From Acheta domesticus (taxonomy: Eukaryota > Arthropoda > Insecta > Orthoptera > Gryllidae): a stretch of DNA of 64,000 bases. Shown here in pieces: positions 33,473-44,680 of the stretch (positions within the stretch are counted from its first letter, which is position 1; each line of letters opens with the position of its first letter). The notes beneath the pieces were generated by a model that was given only the letters and a program-made list of their open reading frames with translations, was not told the origin of the DNA and searched no databases. The translations under genes and the position numbers were made by a program. The stretch covers positions 118,484,678-118,548,677 of the forward strand of contig JAHLJT010009436.1 of NCBI GenBank assembly GCA_031308135.1, written 5' to 3'.

Positions 33473-34865
33473 ATTTTATTTATTTAGTAGTAGTAGTATT
33501 GCGAGTATTTTACACCATTGGGCGTCTCTCGCATCCCAGTTTTTCCATTTTAGTCTATCACTGCAGTCTTCTGCAGTTAATCCTCTTCTGTCCATTGCCT
33601 TCTCTACTCCTTCCTTCCATGTACTTCTGGGTCTTCCTCGTCTTCTGTATGATGTTGGTGTCCAATTTTAGAGCTTTATAGGCCATCGTTCTTCACCCAT
33701 TCTGTTTAAATGACCATACCATTTGAGCCTTTTAATTTCAATGGTATCAATAATGTTGAAACTCACTTCTGCTTTTCTTCTAATTTCTTCGTTTCTTACT
33801 TTGTCCAACAATGTCAATCCACAGCTTCATCGCCAATAGTCCATTTCCATTGCTGTAAGTTTATTTCCCAAACTTCAGACCCATATGTGGCAATACTCTC
33901 TACGATAGTCTTATACAATATTCTTTTAACATTCTTCCTAAGAGTTTGGTTCCGTATTAAAGGATGTAATTGCCTTATAGCTACTTTGCCTTTTGATACT
34001 CTACTCTTAATATCTTGTGTTCTACCCCAATTTGCTGCTATTTGAATACCTAGATAGATAACATTTTGGCAGGATTTCAATTCTGGTCCGTTGGATATAC
34101 GAGTCTTGGCTTCTCCTCCTACCATCTGGTATTCTGTTTTATTAAAATTTATTTCCAGCCCCCAATTTAAGTACTCTTCATGAAGTTTTCGCAACATATA
34201 CAAAACATCATCTTCGTCCTCAGCGAAGATAACTTGATCGTCTGCATAATTAAGAGAATAGAGCATGGAATCATCAATTTTGACTCAGATTGCAACATTT
34301 TCTTCTCCAGTTTTTTAAAGCTTCGTTTAAATATAATTTAAACAGAGAGGGAGCTATGCAACACTCTTGTCGTAAGCCTTGATTTACAGAAAATAATTCA
34401 GAAAGGTTTCTTCCAATTTTAATCTGCCTTACATTTCTGCTGTATCGGTCTTTAACAGCATTCAATCTGTACACATTAACATCGTAAAAAATTTATTTAT
34501 TTATTTATTTGTCAAAAAAAACAGTAAAAACTGTATATGACGTGTGGGGAAAGAAATTTATCTGCGCACATTTTCTTGAAGGCCAGAATTTAATTAAAAA
34601 TGTTTTTTCCCGAGTTATAGAAAATCAATTTCAACTGTAAATGAACTACAAGCAAAAGGAGTGCTCAACAAAACGTGCGCACAGTGAAGCTACATTTACG
34701 TCCAGAAGCAAAACAAGGAAACATCGTGTTTCTTATTGCCATCCAGAGCTTATTTAATGGAATTGTGTCGTAGGTTTTTCTTAAATCTACAAATACCAGG
34801 TGAGTTTCTAAATTATGGGCAAGTCGTTTGTCAGTCACTAGTCTGATACTAAAAATATTATCAGG
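33473..34865 (-). pseudogene. RTE-like LINE fragment, RT domain, with nested insertion
   Basis: Minus-strand 3' half of a LINE. In order: FVDLRKTYDTIPLNKLWMAI (about 34735-34870, RT motif A), YRLNAVKDRYSRNV and QGLRQECCIAPSLFKLYLNE (34274-34474), YADDQVIFAED with the catalytic Asp pair (33814-34266), and a C-terminal RRRGRPRSTWKEGVEKAMDR segment near 33600-33640. The frame is broken in several places. The 234-bp LINE 3' end at 34486-34719 splits the RT. The tail is (TAC)n/(AAAT)n at about 33473-33495. The right end is cut by a MITE. Confidence 0.75.
34486..34719 (-). mobile_element. Nested 234-bp LINE 3' end with 8-bp duplication
   Basis: Same sequence family as 14157-14515 (TGACGTGTGGGG, GTGCTCAACAAAACGTGC, TACGTCCAGAAGCAA), with an (AAAT)n tail in the minus sense. 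AACATCGT flanks it at 34478-34485 and 34720-34727, proving insertion into the RTE-like RT. Confidence 0.8.
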
Positions 34866-36524
34866 AGAGACCGAATTTTATGTAATTACATATTTTTTGT
34901 CTTTCTATGTATCGCTCTAAAAATTATAATCTAGGCGAATCGTCGCTTTCCTAACACAATATCAAAATTTTTCGACACATATTTTTACATATTTAGTACT
35001 TTATTCCATATTTTACTTTTTTCGCCATTTTCACGAAATATTATTTTATTATATCAATTTTCTTCAATTTTATTACGTATTTTTATGAAAAGAAATATTT
35101 TCAAAACAGCTAGCAATTTTCCCTACACTATTACTGCTTGTTGTTTACTCGAGGTGCTACTACTGCTTGCTGCTACACGATGACGCGGTCAGGTGTTCAC
35201 TCAATCCACGCGCCTGCATCAGTTAACTCCGTGTGACGAGAAGTGTGCGTCAGTGACTGATCTCAGTTTCACCATTAGGTGCCAAAAGTATCACTGACGC
35301 CGCGTTTTGTGACATTTAACCTGCATTTCCAAACGTATGTATTATGTTTAAAATTTCTTTAGGAGTATTTTTATAATTTCGTATTATGTAAATGTTCGTT
35401 TTATAATNNNNNNNNNNNNNNNNNNNNNNNNNNNNNNNNNNNNNNNNNNNNNNNNNNNNNNNNNNNNNNNNNNNNNNNNNNNNNNNNNNNNNNNNNNNNN
35501 NNNNNNNNNNNNNNNNNNNNNNNNNNNNNNNNNNNNNNNNNNNNNNNNNNNNNNNNNNNNNNNNNNNNNNNNNNNNNNNNNNNNNNNNNNNNNNNNNNNN
35601 NNNNNNNNNNNNNNNNNNNNNNNNNNNNNNNNNNNNNNNNNNNNNNNNNNNNNNNNNNNNNNNNNNNNNNNNNNNNNNNNNNNNNNNNNNNNNNNNNNNN
35701 NNNNNNNNNNNNNNNNNNNNNNNNNNNNNNNNNNNNNNNNNNNNNNNNNNNNNNNNNNNNNNNNNNNNNNNNNNNNNNNNNNNNNNNNNNNNNNNNNNNN
35801 NNNNNNNNNNNNNNNNNNNNNNNNNNNNNNNNNNNNNNNNNNNNNNNNNNNNNNNNNNNNNNNNNNNNNNNNNNNNNNNNNNNNNNNNNNNNNNNNNNNN
35901 NNNNNNNNNNNNNNNNNNNNNNNNNNNNNNNNNNNNNNNNNNNNNNNNNNNNNNNNNNNNNNNNNNNNNNNNNNNNNNNNNNNNNNNNNNNNNNNNNNNN
36001 NNNNNNNNNNNNNNNNNNNNNNNNNNNNNNNNNNNNNNNNNNNNNNNNNNNNNNNNNNNNNNNNNNNNNNNNNNNNNNNNNNNNNNNNNNNNNNNNNNNN
36101 NNNNNNNNNNNNNNNNNNNNNNNNNNNNNNNNNNNNNNNNNNNNNNNNNNNNNNNNNNNNNNNNNNNNNNNNNNNNNNNNNNNNNNNNNNNNNNNNNNNN
36201 NNNNNNNNNNNNNNNNNNNNNNNNNNNNNNNNNNNNNNNNNNNNNNNNNNNNNNNNNNNNNNNNNNNNNNNNNNNNNNNNNNNNNNNNNNNNNNNNNNNN
36301 NNNNNNNNNNNNNNNNNNNNNNNNNNNNNNNNNNNNNNNNNNNNNNNNNNNNNNNNNNNNNNNNNNNNNNNNNNNNNNNNNNNNNNNNNNNNNNNNNNNN
36401 NNNNNNNTAGTTTATTTTAAAATTACATATTATATCCGATTTTATATTTTTATTACATAATCTCGGTATTTTCATTACACATTTATGTACATATTTTCAT
36501 CATTCGTACTACATATTTTTCCGG
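34866..36524. mobile_element. Longer relative of the 3773-4463 MITE, interrupted by gap
   Basis: The left end GAGAGACCGAATTTTATGTA corresponds to the reverse complement of the right end of the 3773-4463 MITE. The right end TACATATTTTTCCGGTCTCT corresponds to its left end. This copy is about 1.66 kb as represented, including 1000 N. A clear target duplication was not found. Confidence 0.65.
35408..36407. other. Assembly gap, 1000 N
   Basis: Exactly 1000 ambiguous bases, so the size is conventional. The open frame reported across it is an artefact. Confidence 0.99.
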
Positions 36525-36955
36525 TCTCTAATTACACTGGTCAACATGGGAATTTTTTTTTCGGCAGACTCGCATGTTTAAACTGATTTTATATAATTTG
36601 AGGTCACGGATTATAAATATGATGTCAGAAATTGTCCATCATGTCACAATTTTTCACAAAACACACTTAAAAAATTTATCTTTTAATGTTTTGCAGCAGG
36701 ATCTTAGTAAGTAGCACTTCGATTTATTCATGCAAGAGAGGAAAATAGTGGTTTATAAATAGTTTTAAAAGTGTTGTTTTAGTCTGTACTTATAACTTAA
36801 TAGCAAAATACATCAATTTAAAAAAACACTAAGTATATTCATGTTAAAGGAACTTGCGCTACTTTGATTTTCTGGAATCACTGGAAACAGGGATGTCGCG
36901 TTGCAAGCCCCAACAGTAATCTGCTATCATATTTGTGTTCCATATACCTTGATAT
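36525..36955. other. Intergenic, nothing recognised
   Basis: AT-rich stretch between the MITE and the next Helentron-like copy, with no ORF or motif. Confidence 0.4.
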
Positions 36956-38541
36956 CTTTTTACTTTCCCGTATACGTACGTATACACGGAGTGATATACG
37001 TAGTATAGGGAAAGTTATGTAATGCTGCGCGAAAAAATGGCCAATTTTCGGCGGAAAAAAATTAATTGCCGGGCCGTGAAAACGAATAAGTGGATAAAAC
37101 CAGTTGCTAAATGAAGAAAAAAAATCCTCTATCTCGTGGTGTGGTCAAAATCCATGATTTGTTGCTTCTTTATACTTAAAAATCGATTGACGGCATTCCG
37201 TCCGTCTGTCCGTCTGTGGTCAACGCTAGCGCCTAAACCGTTCGGTCGATTTTCTTCAAAATTGATATTCCCTGGTCGATCTGGTTCTAGTCGAAGCTTT
37301 GTGATTTTGAAAAAGATTCTTTAAAATTTGGGGGTACTTTATATGAAGCCCCCCGGGGATTTTCAACATTTTCTCAAAAACGGCTCCAAATTTTTTCTTT
37401 AAATTTCTTGTATGAATAGAGGAAAATACACTTTTTAACATGGCATAGGTCCGATTTTCACGTACAGCTCTGAATTTTCGAAAATTGTGAAAATTTGAAT
37501 TTTTTTCGGCGTCTTTCTCCAACTACAAAATTGAAGATAGAGATTTTTTCTTCAAATAAAATTTGTTTTGCGTATTGAGTTCTTTAATAAAGGTCATGTA
37601 AATGTTTTTCACAATTTTGGTAGTTTTCGTGCAATATTGCGTGCAATATGTCCAATTTTAAAAAATTACAAAAACAAAATTTTCTCAAAAACGGCTCCAA
37701 ATTTTTTCTTTAAACTTTTGGTAGAGATAGTGGTAAATGTACTCTATCAATGACATAAAAGCCATTTTGGTCTATCGGTTGGTTTTTTCAAAAATTACAA
37801 AAATGTAATTTTTTTTACTTGTCTCTCACGTCGTTAATATTTACATTATCGGCGATTTTTTTACATCATTATATTTACGAGTATATATGCTTTAAATAAT
37901 GTCAAGTAAAGTTTCTCGAAAACACTATCGTTTTCTGTGAAAAGTAGCTCAAATTTCGGCATTTTCAGAAATGCTCAAACGTCATTTTCTCGTATATGGC
38001 TGTAATTTTTTTCTTGAAACTTTTGTAACAGATAGTGCTAATTACACTCATTAGTATAGCGTAAAGTTTATTTTGAGTTTTTTTTGTTTTTTTCAAAAAT
38101 TATATAAATGTAAATTTTTTGAAAGATCTCTCACATCTTTAATATGCACATTATCCGCAATTTGTAAAGATGATTATATTTGTGAGTGTAAGTGCTTCAA
38201 ATAACTTCAAATAAAGTATTTTGAAAACTCAAAAATTTTCTGTGAAAATGAGCTTCAAATTTCGCATTTTTAGTAGTGCTAAAACGACATTTTCTCTTAA
38301 ACGGCACATAATTTTAAAAGAAAATTGCCATTTACGGCTAGGTTTTTGTGTTCTTTAATATTCTAAAATTAATGTTTCTGTTCTACCAATAGGAAACCGA
38401 AAAATTAAGAAAATGACAAAAAAATGTACTTTTGGCGATGATAGATGGTAGCTGGCAAGAAAGAGTATGTGGCAATTCCGAATAGCTAGCGAAGACCCAG
38501 GAAAATAGAAAACTAATACGGGAAAGTCTGTGCCATTCTGT
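36956..38541 (+). mobile_element. Helentron-like element, near-complete, plus strand
   Basis: Starts with CTTTTTACTTTCCCGTATAC and the palindromic GTATACGTACGTATAC. It carries the full internal array and ends ATACGGGAAAGTCTGTGCCATTCTG, lacking only the last ~12 bases of the 3' hairpin and CTAG. It is the mirror image of the 25906-27512 copy and very similar to it along its whole length, making an inverted pair about 11 kb apart. Confidence 0.65.
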
Positions 38542-38578
38542 TTCTGTTTTTTGACAAATAAATAAATAAAATAAATAC
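38542..38578 (+). mobile_element. Extremely short LINE tail insertion
   Basis: CTGTTTTTTGACAAATAAAT and the following AAAT repeats match the last ~30 bases of the Jockey/CR1-like LINE family (compare the complement of 14157-14190). It sits exactly where the 3' end of the preceding element is lost. Confidence 0.5.
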
Positions 38579-39291
38579 GGTCATGCTTAATTTTTTCAAA
38601 ATACGAGTAGTTTTTCTTTAATTTTGTGACAAACGTAATAGGCCGCTGTAAATTTACTGCGCTTCGGACAGCTGGATGCGTCGTAAATTAGAATGTGCAA
38701 TTTTGTATATTATTTCTTTCTTCGTTTCTTACATTCGAACTTTGTTATAGACTTACACATTAATATTTTAGAAATTGTTTATTTTGAAATATTTGAAATA
38801 AGTAAAAAGAATTAATAGCTCTCAGAATAGCGACAATGCAGGGTCTGCAACAATGGAATTCACTTTGCGCTCGCGAATATCTGTGAATTAGTGTCATTGT
38901 TGTGACCTAATGGAGCTGTATAAAAGGAGGTATAATTGTCTAATTTATGTTGATATTTGCAGGCAAATATTTAGTTTTGCACCAAATGCTGTACCATTTG
39001 TTGTGAGTAGAGAATTTGTTGCATTGTTTTAAAATACTCTTCCCTAATCATGGCCCAATGGTAGGTATTTCTATATTTCTAGGGTATCAGGCTTCTTTTT
39101 CCAATACAGGGTTACAAAACTTTTGCATTCTATTTTTGTGAAGTTGTAGAATTCACATAGTTCTGACAACACTGCAATGGAAATAGTGAGTTCCAAGCGA
39201 AGATGTTAGTAGCGCATAAAGTGTAATATTACAGTACTACTTAGCTGTTTCCTCTAATACGGGAAAGTAAGTGCTGTTGTAGCACCACTAG
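38579..39291 (+). mobile_element. Helentron-like repeat, subfamily B 3' part
   Basis: Ends ATACGGGAAAGTAA, GTGCTGTTGTAGCAC (5-bp stem, 5-nt loop), CACTAG, T. The ATTCGCGAGCGCAAAGTG-type and GGTTACAAAACTTTTGC blocks recur in the 7962-9415 and 40935-42675 copies. Confidence 0.6.
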
Positions 39292-40345
39292 TTTCGATTG
39301 TTTTTATATCATGGTGGAAGCGCTCCCTCTGTTCTTTACTTACAGCACCAAAGTTTGAGAGAAATACATTTAAGTGGCTATGTAGAAAATGCACCTTGAC
39401 ATTCATGTTTGCTCCTATCCTCCGATATGCTATCAACAAAGTCTCAACTAGCTCCTTGTAGTTGTCTGCCCCTTTCTTGCCAACAAAGTTTGTTGCAGGA
39501 TTACAAAAAGCACACCAAGCTACTTCCTCCAATGTGCTCATTGTTTCCAAAAATGCTTTATCTTTCAAAAGAAGCCTTATTTGAAGACCATCAAAAATAT
39601 CAGCTTTCAACATATCATGTGTCAGTGATGAAAACATAAAGCAGATATGTTGAAGCAAACATCATCTTTATCCAGAGCCTTCATAAACTGCTTCTAAATG
39701 CCTAACTTTACACGCAGCGGAGGTAATAGAATTTCATTGTGATCAAGAAGAGGCTCATGGTTTATATTCTTGTCGCCAACGTTAAATATCTCCCTTATAG
39801 GCCATTGCTTTCTTATCTAGTGTTATTTCTTTGCATGGCTATCCCAAAGACACACGTAGCATGGATATTTCGTGTACCCTCCTTGTTCACCTAGTAGTAT
39901 GGCTATCCCCATTACCTTTAGATAACCACAGTGGTCACAGTATTTTATATTATGGATAAATATTCTCATTGTTTCATAAGTTTCCTTCATTTTCACTGAC
40001 TGACCAATTGGAGTAGATGCTAATTTGTTGCCATTATGCAACAACACACACTTTCAACATCTCTTCGAACTGTCAATGAACAACACCCATTCCTCTGCAA
40101 GGTACTCGCATCCCATAGCTTCAGTGAGACATTTGAAATCAATACAATACGCAAGTTGTTCAACCATCTCAAAATATTTTACCAGGTTATTCTTTCTGTG
40201 TCGATATACTCGTAAGATGATAGTTCCGGGAGCTAACATATCCTCTCCTTTATACTGGAAACCAGTAATCCTGATAATGCTTTTGGCATATCAAGATCAT
40301 GAACAAGCACATTTAATTCACTTTTAGTGAATGGCTTCACTGAAG
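39292..40345 (-). pseudogene. Degenerate member of a repeated gene family, function unknown
   Basis: Three minus-strand segments read in order as one protein. 40054-40239: YFEMVEQLAYCIDFKCLTEA, then EEWVLFIDSSKR. 39823-40047: LLHNGNKLASTPIGQS, LLGEQGGYTKYPCYVCLWDS with a C-X2-C motif. 39254-39658: MLKADIFDGLQIRLLLKD, GADNYKELVETLL, NVKVHFLHSHLNVF, EQRERFHHDIKTIE. I recognise this arrangement as a multi-copy family of uncharacterised proteins in arthropods and cnidarians, often associated with repeats. Its biochemical role is not known to me. Stops and frameshifts separate the pieces, so this copy is not functional as given. Confidence 0.6.
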
Positions 40346-40934
40346 GAATTCACCAGAAACCTCGAAGTTGTCGTCACTATTTGCTTTTGACGGGATGCTG
40401 GATTCGTCGTTGTAACTGGAATTGAGAGTTGAAAATGTTTGGAAAGTAGAGATGTATATATGTTTCATGAGGCCTAACTTCAGGATAAAGGGATATATGT
40501 GTTTGGAAAATAGAGAATTATTTTTACACGAATTTCAGCTATTTTTCATCTCAATCAATAACAAATAAAAATACATTAAGTAGATATTTTTAAAACAACA
40601 CAGAAACCTTTATAACATTAATTAATACAGGCACCTGCAACAGTTGAAAACATATGAAATTGTCATTTGTAAACAAAACCTGACGTGATGGTGAAAATGG
40701 ATATGATTTCTGGATTCAGAACCCTCAAATTAACAAAGGTCAGCTGTTATCTTAAAGTCAGCAAAAATGATGTAGACCAGTGTTATGAGTACACGAGCGT
40801 CCAGCTCTAAAGCCTCTGTTCTTCCACACCTACAAAATACATTTCAAGGCGAAATTTTAGTATTTTTCCATACAACCGGCCAATACTACAGAGCACAGTT
40901 ATTCCACTGTAATTCCCACATTGCTTTCTGTCAC
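40346..40934. other. Intergenic, nothing recognised
   Basis: Possibly further decayed upstream sequence of the preceding pseudogene, but no motif supports this. Confidence 0.35.
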
Positions 40935-42675
40935 CTTTTTACTTTCCCGTATACTATACGTACGTACATATAGTATAGGGAAAGTTATGTAATGCTGCGC
41001 GAAAAAAACGGCGGATTTTCGGCAGAAAAACTTATTGTAGGGCCCTGTTAACGAAAAAGTGGATAAATCCAGTTCCTAAATTAACAAAAAAAAATCTCCT
41101 AACACGTGGTGCAGCCAGAATCCCTATTTTGTGAGTCCTTGATACCAACGAGATAGAATTCAAGCTCGTTGCTTGATACCGAAAAAACAATTGAAAGCAA
41201 AACGTCTGTCCGTCCCTCCGTCTGTGAACAACGCTAGCGACTAAACCGTGCAGCCGATTTTCTCCAAAATTGATATTCCCCGATCGATCTGAATATTCTC
41301 GGTGACCCTTGAATTTGAAAAGGATATTTTAATTTTGGAGGGTACATTACATGAATCCCCCGGGACATTTTCAAAATTTTCAAAAAAATGGCGCCACAAT
41401 TTTGACTAAATTTTGTTCTTGAATAGTCTGAAGATCATTTAACAGAATGACGTAGGTCTCATGTTGGTTAAAAATTCTGATTTCTCGAAAATTGAAAAAA
41501 TTCAAAATTTTTTCGGCATCTTCCTACAACTACAGTTATGAAGATACAATTTTTGTTCTTAATGGAATGTGTTCATAAAAACAGGTCTTCAAATAAAGTC
41601 ATGTTCAATTTTTCAAAATTATAAGTATTTTTTTCGAAAAATAGTGTCAAACAAAAACAATTTTTTTATTTTCTTTAAACCATTTTTTCTTAAAACCGCA
41701 CCACGTTTTTTGATTAAATTGGGACCTGAGATAGCATAAAGGAAGGGTAAGAGAATGGTGCAGGTTTCATGTTCGTTAAAATGCCTGATTTTGCAAAAAG
41801 GTTTAAAAAATTTAAACAAAATCGTCGTCTTTCTACAACTAGAACTGTGAAGACACACTTGTTTTTCTTAATGAAATACGCTCATCAAAAACAAATTTTC
41901 AAATAAGGTCATATTGAATGTTTTGAAAATGTGAGTAGTTTTTTTATAATTTCCTGACAAACATAATAGCTCGGAATTGACTGCGCTTCTTTTTCGTCGT
42001 TTTCTTACAACTACAATTTTAAAAATTCACTTTTGTCTAAATTAAATGTATTTATCAAAACTACATCTTCAAATAAGATCATGCTTAAATTTTTCAAAAT
42101 ACGAGTAGTTTTTCTATTATTTTGTGGCAAACATAATAGCCCGCTGTAAATTTACTGGGCTTCGGACAGCTCGATGCGTCGTAAATTAGAATTTGCAATT
42201 TTGTATATTATTTCTTTGTTCGTCTCTTACATTCGACCTTTTGTTATACATTTACACATTATTATTTTAGAAATCGTTTGTTTTGTAATATTTGAAATAA
42301 AAGTACAAAAAATTAAAGCTCTTAGAATAGCGACAATGCAGGGTCTGCAACAATGGAATTCACTATGCGTTCCCGAATATCTGTGACTTACGTGTTGTTG
42401 TGATCTGATGGAGCTGTATGAAAAGGAGTTATTTCTTTTTCCAATTATTTTTCCAATACAGGTTTACAAAACTTTTGTATTCTATTTTTGTGCAGTTGTA
42501 GAATTTACATAGTTCTGTCAACACTGCGATGGAAACTGTGTTGTACGCTTCTTGTTTGAATTGGACGTTTTCAAATAACAGCTAAGATGTTAGTAGCGCA
42601 TAAACTGCAATATTTCAGTACTACGTAACTGTTTCCCCTAATACGGGAAAGTAAGTGCTGTTGTAGCACCATTAG
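40935..42675 (+). mobile_element. Helentron-like element, subfamily B, complete
   Basis: Both termini are present: CTTTTTACTTTCCCGTATAC at the left; TAATACGGGAAAGTAA, the GTGCTGTTGTAGCAC hairpin and CATTAG followed by T at the right. The subterminal inverted repeat TTACTTTCCCGTAT pairs over 14 bp. The length is about 1.74 kb. The GTCCGTCCCTCCGTCTGTG low-complexity block and diverged internal units are present. No ORF. Confidence 0.65.
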
Positions 42676-42690
42676 TTTGTATATGTAAGA

Positions 42691-44676
42691 AATATAACCT
42701 TTTCTAAAGTCCTCTGGCGGCGTCTCTCGCTTCATACATCTATTGTACAGTTGACAGAGAATTTCGAGGAGTACATTAGGACCATTTTTTAACAGCTCCG
42801 TATACACTGCACCTGGGTCTGGAGACTTTCCATTTTTAAATGTTCTAAGAGCCTTTCCAATCTCATTTACTGTAATGTCTTGAATGTCATTATCTCTATT
42901 TCCCATATTAATATTAATATTCATGAATTCTTTTCTGTCTTCTTTCATCAATTCTTGATCATATTATTTCCATTGTTGTAGGCTTATAAGTTGTAAGGCT
43001 GAACATTGTTTCTTATTTGTTCTTAGATCTTTTATAAGTTTCCAAGACTCTTGGTACTGCCAATGCATTGGTCAGTTTCTTCACATTCTTTTTCCCAAGG
43101 CAGTATTCTTAGCTTTTATTACCTTCCTTTTTTATTTCCCTACTTATTTGACTGTACATCTTTCTGTCATCATCATCTTGAGTACTTAGCGATTTTCTAT
43201 AGGCATTTTCTTTCTCTCTTACTTTCTTTTCTAAAGAACTATTCCACCATACATCACTTATTTTCCCTTTATCACTTTGCCTCTCCAAGGCTCTCATAAG
43301 CAGCTTCATGGATAGCTCTCACTATTCCGTCGTAGAGAGCTTGGGTAGTTGTGTAATCTATATTTGATAGCTTTCCCCTGAGTCTGAGTTTATATAGAAA
43401 ATTTATTGATCGGTCAGTTAGAAGATGAAGTTTATATTTCGGGATTTGCATACTGAATGGTGTGTCTTGAATATCATTTTGTTGGATTTTATTCACGAAT
43501 GGTAGATGCAATTTTGACCTCAGCAAATAATGATCAGAGTTGCATTCGGCACCCCTATATATTCTGATGTCTTCCACCTTGGCTTTATTGTTATGTTTGC
43601 CAAGTACGTAATCTATGATTGTTCTTCTTGTTCCTCTAATCCATATAAATTTGTGAATATCCTTATGTTTAAAGAACCCATTCCAGATTTTTAAGCCATA
43701 TTGCATACAGACTTCTATCAGCCTCTTACCATTGTCATTCACTGTTTCCTCGCCGTACCTTCCGACCACATCATTTTGGACTTGCCTTCCTACTCTACCA
43801 TTAAACTCCCCAAGAAAAAATACATTTTTTCTATTAGCTATTCCATCTAAGACTCTTGTCAATTGATTAAAAATGCAATCTTCTCTGTTTCAGGAGCATC
43901 GTCATTTGGGGCATAAATACCTATAAAAACCATCTCTATCAATTTTATTTTAAAATCAAGTGTTAAAATATTCTCATTGACGCATGTCCAGCTCTTAATG
44001 CAGTTTATATCTCTTTGATACGGCGATAGAGACTCGTCTCTTTGCTCTAATTTCTTTGTTCACTCTGCTAAATATATGAATGTAATCTTTAACTTCTTCT
44101 ACGCCTTGACCCCTTTTTTCGTTTCTGACAAGACAGCAATTTCCACATTCCATTTACTTAGTTTTTCAAATATTTCTACTCTTTTCAGATTAAGTTCCTA
44201 TATTCATAAACCGTTTCCGTTTGCATTGTCGTTTCCTGGACATTCCGGTTATATTTTTTCTGGGACACTTAGCGATCCAGCATTTTTAACAGGGGCAGGG
44301 GTGCTGGCCCTACGCCCTAACCCCCAACCTGGAGGACCGGAGATTTCTTCTTCGGGGTTACCTTCCCCTAGATAAGCTGGCTTCCCTCCCACCTACAGAG
44401 TCCTGCCCAACCTTACCCCAAGAGAAGGGAGGGACGGAGTAAGGAGCATGTGGGAAAGGTAAGGGATTGGGAATATGCCTGAATGGCCTAATAGGTCGTT
44501 GAGAGATATCTTCGCCTGACTCCTCCACCAGATGCAATCCGGCTAGGGAGACCCTACCAGTAGCTATGCTACCGCCGGCATAGCCCCTGATTTCATAGGA
44601 GCACGCAAGCCTCCCCGCCCGCACAGACTACTACAAGGCGCTACTACGCTACTACAAGGCGGTATCCCACGGGGAG
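42691..44676 (-). pseudogene. RTE-like LINE fragment: 5' region, endonuclease, RT start
   Basis: 5' half of the same LINE type as 33473-34865. A GC-rich leader (44276-44676) precedes the endonuclease. 43272-43862 reads LGEFNGRVGRQ (the GDFN position, with D changed to E), WIRGTRRTIIDYVL and NSDHYLLRSKL, the C-terminal part of an AP endonuclease. 43109-43309 is the linker (SDVWWNSSLEKKVREKENAY). 42571-42951 begins RT: GKALRTFKNGKSPDP, ELLKNGPNVLLEILCQLYN. It stops near 42691, next to a Helentron-like 3' end. Several frame breaks and the D-to-E change argue for inactivity. Confidence 0.75.
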
Positions 44677-44680
44677 GAAA

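Noticed and set aside
35384..36475. A 363-codon open frame on the minus strand
   Set aside because: It is almost entirely the 1000-N gap; only a few real codons exist at each side.
44276..44660. GC-rich block as a host CpG-island promoter
   Set aside because: It is continuous with the RTE-like LINE reading and is better explained as that element's 5' region.
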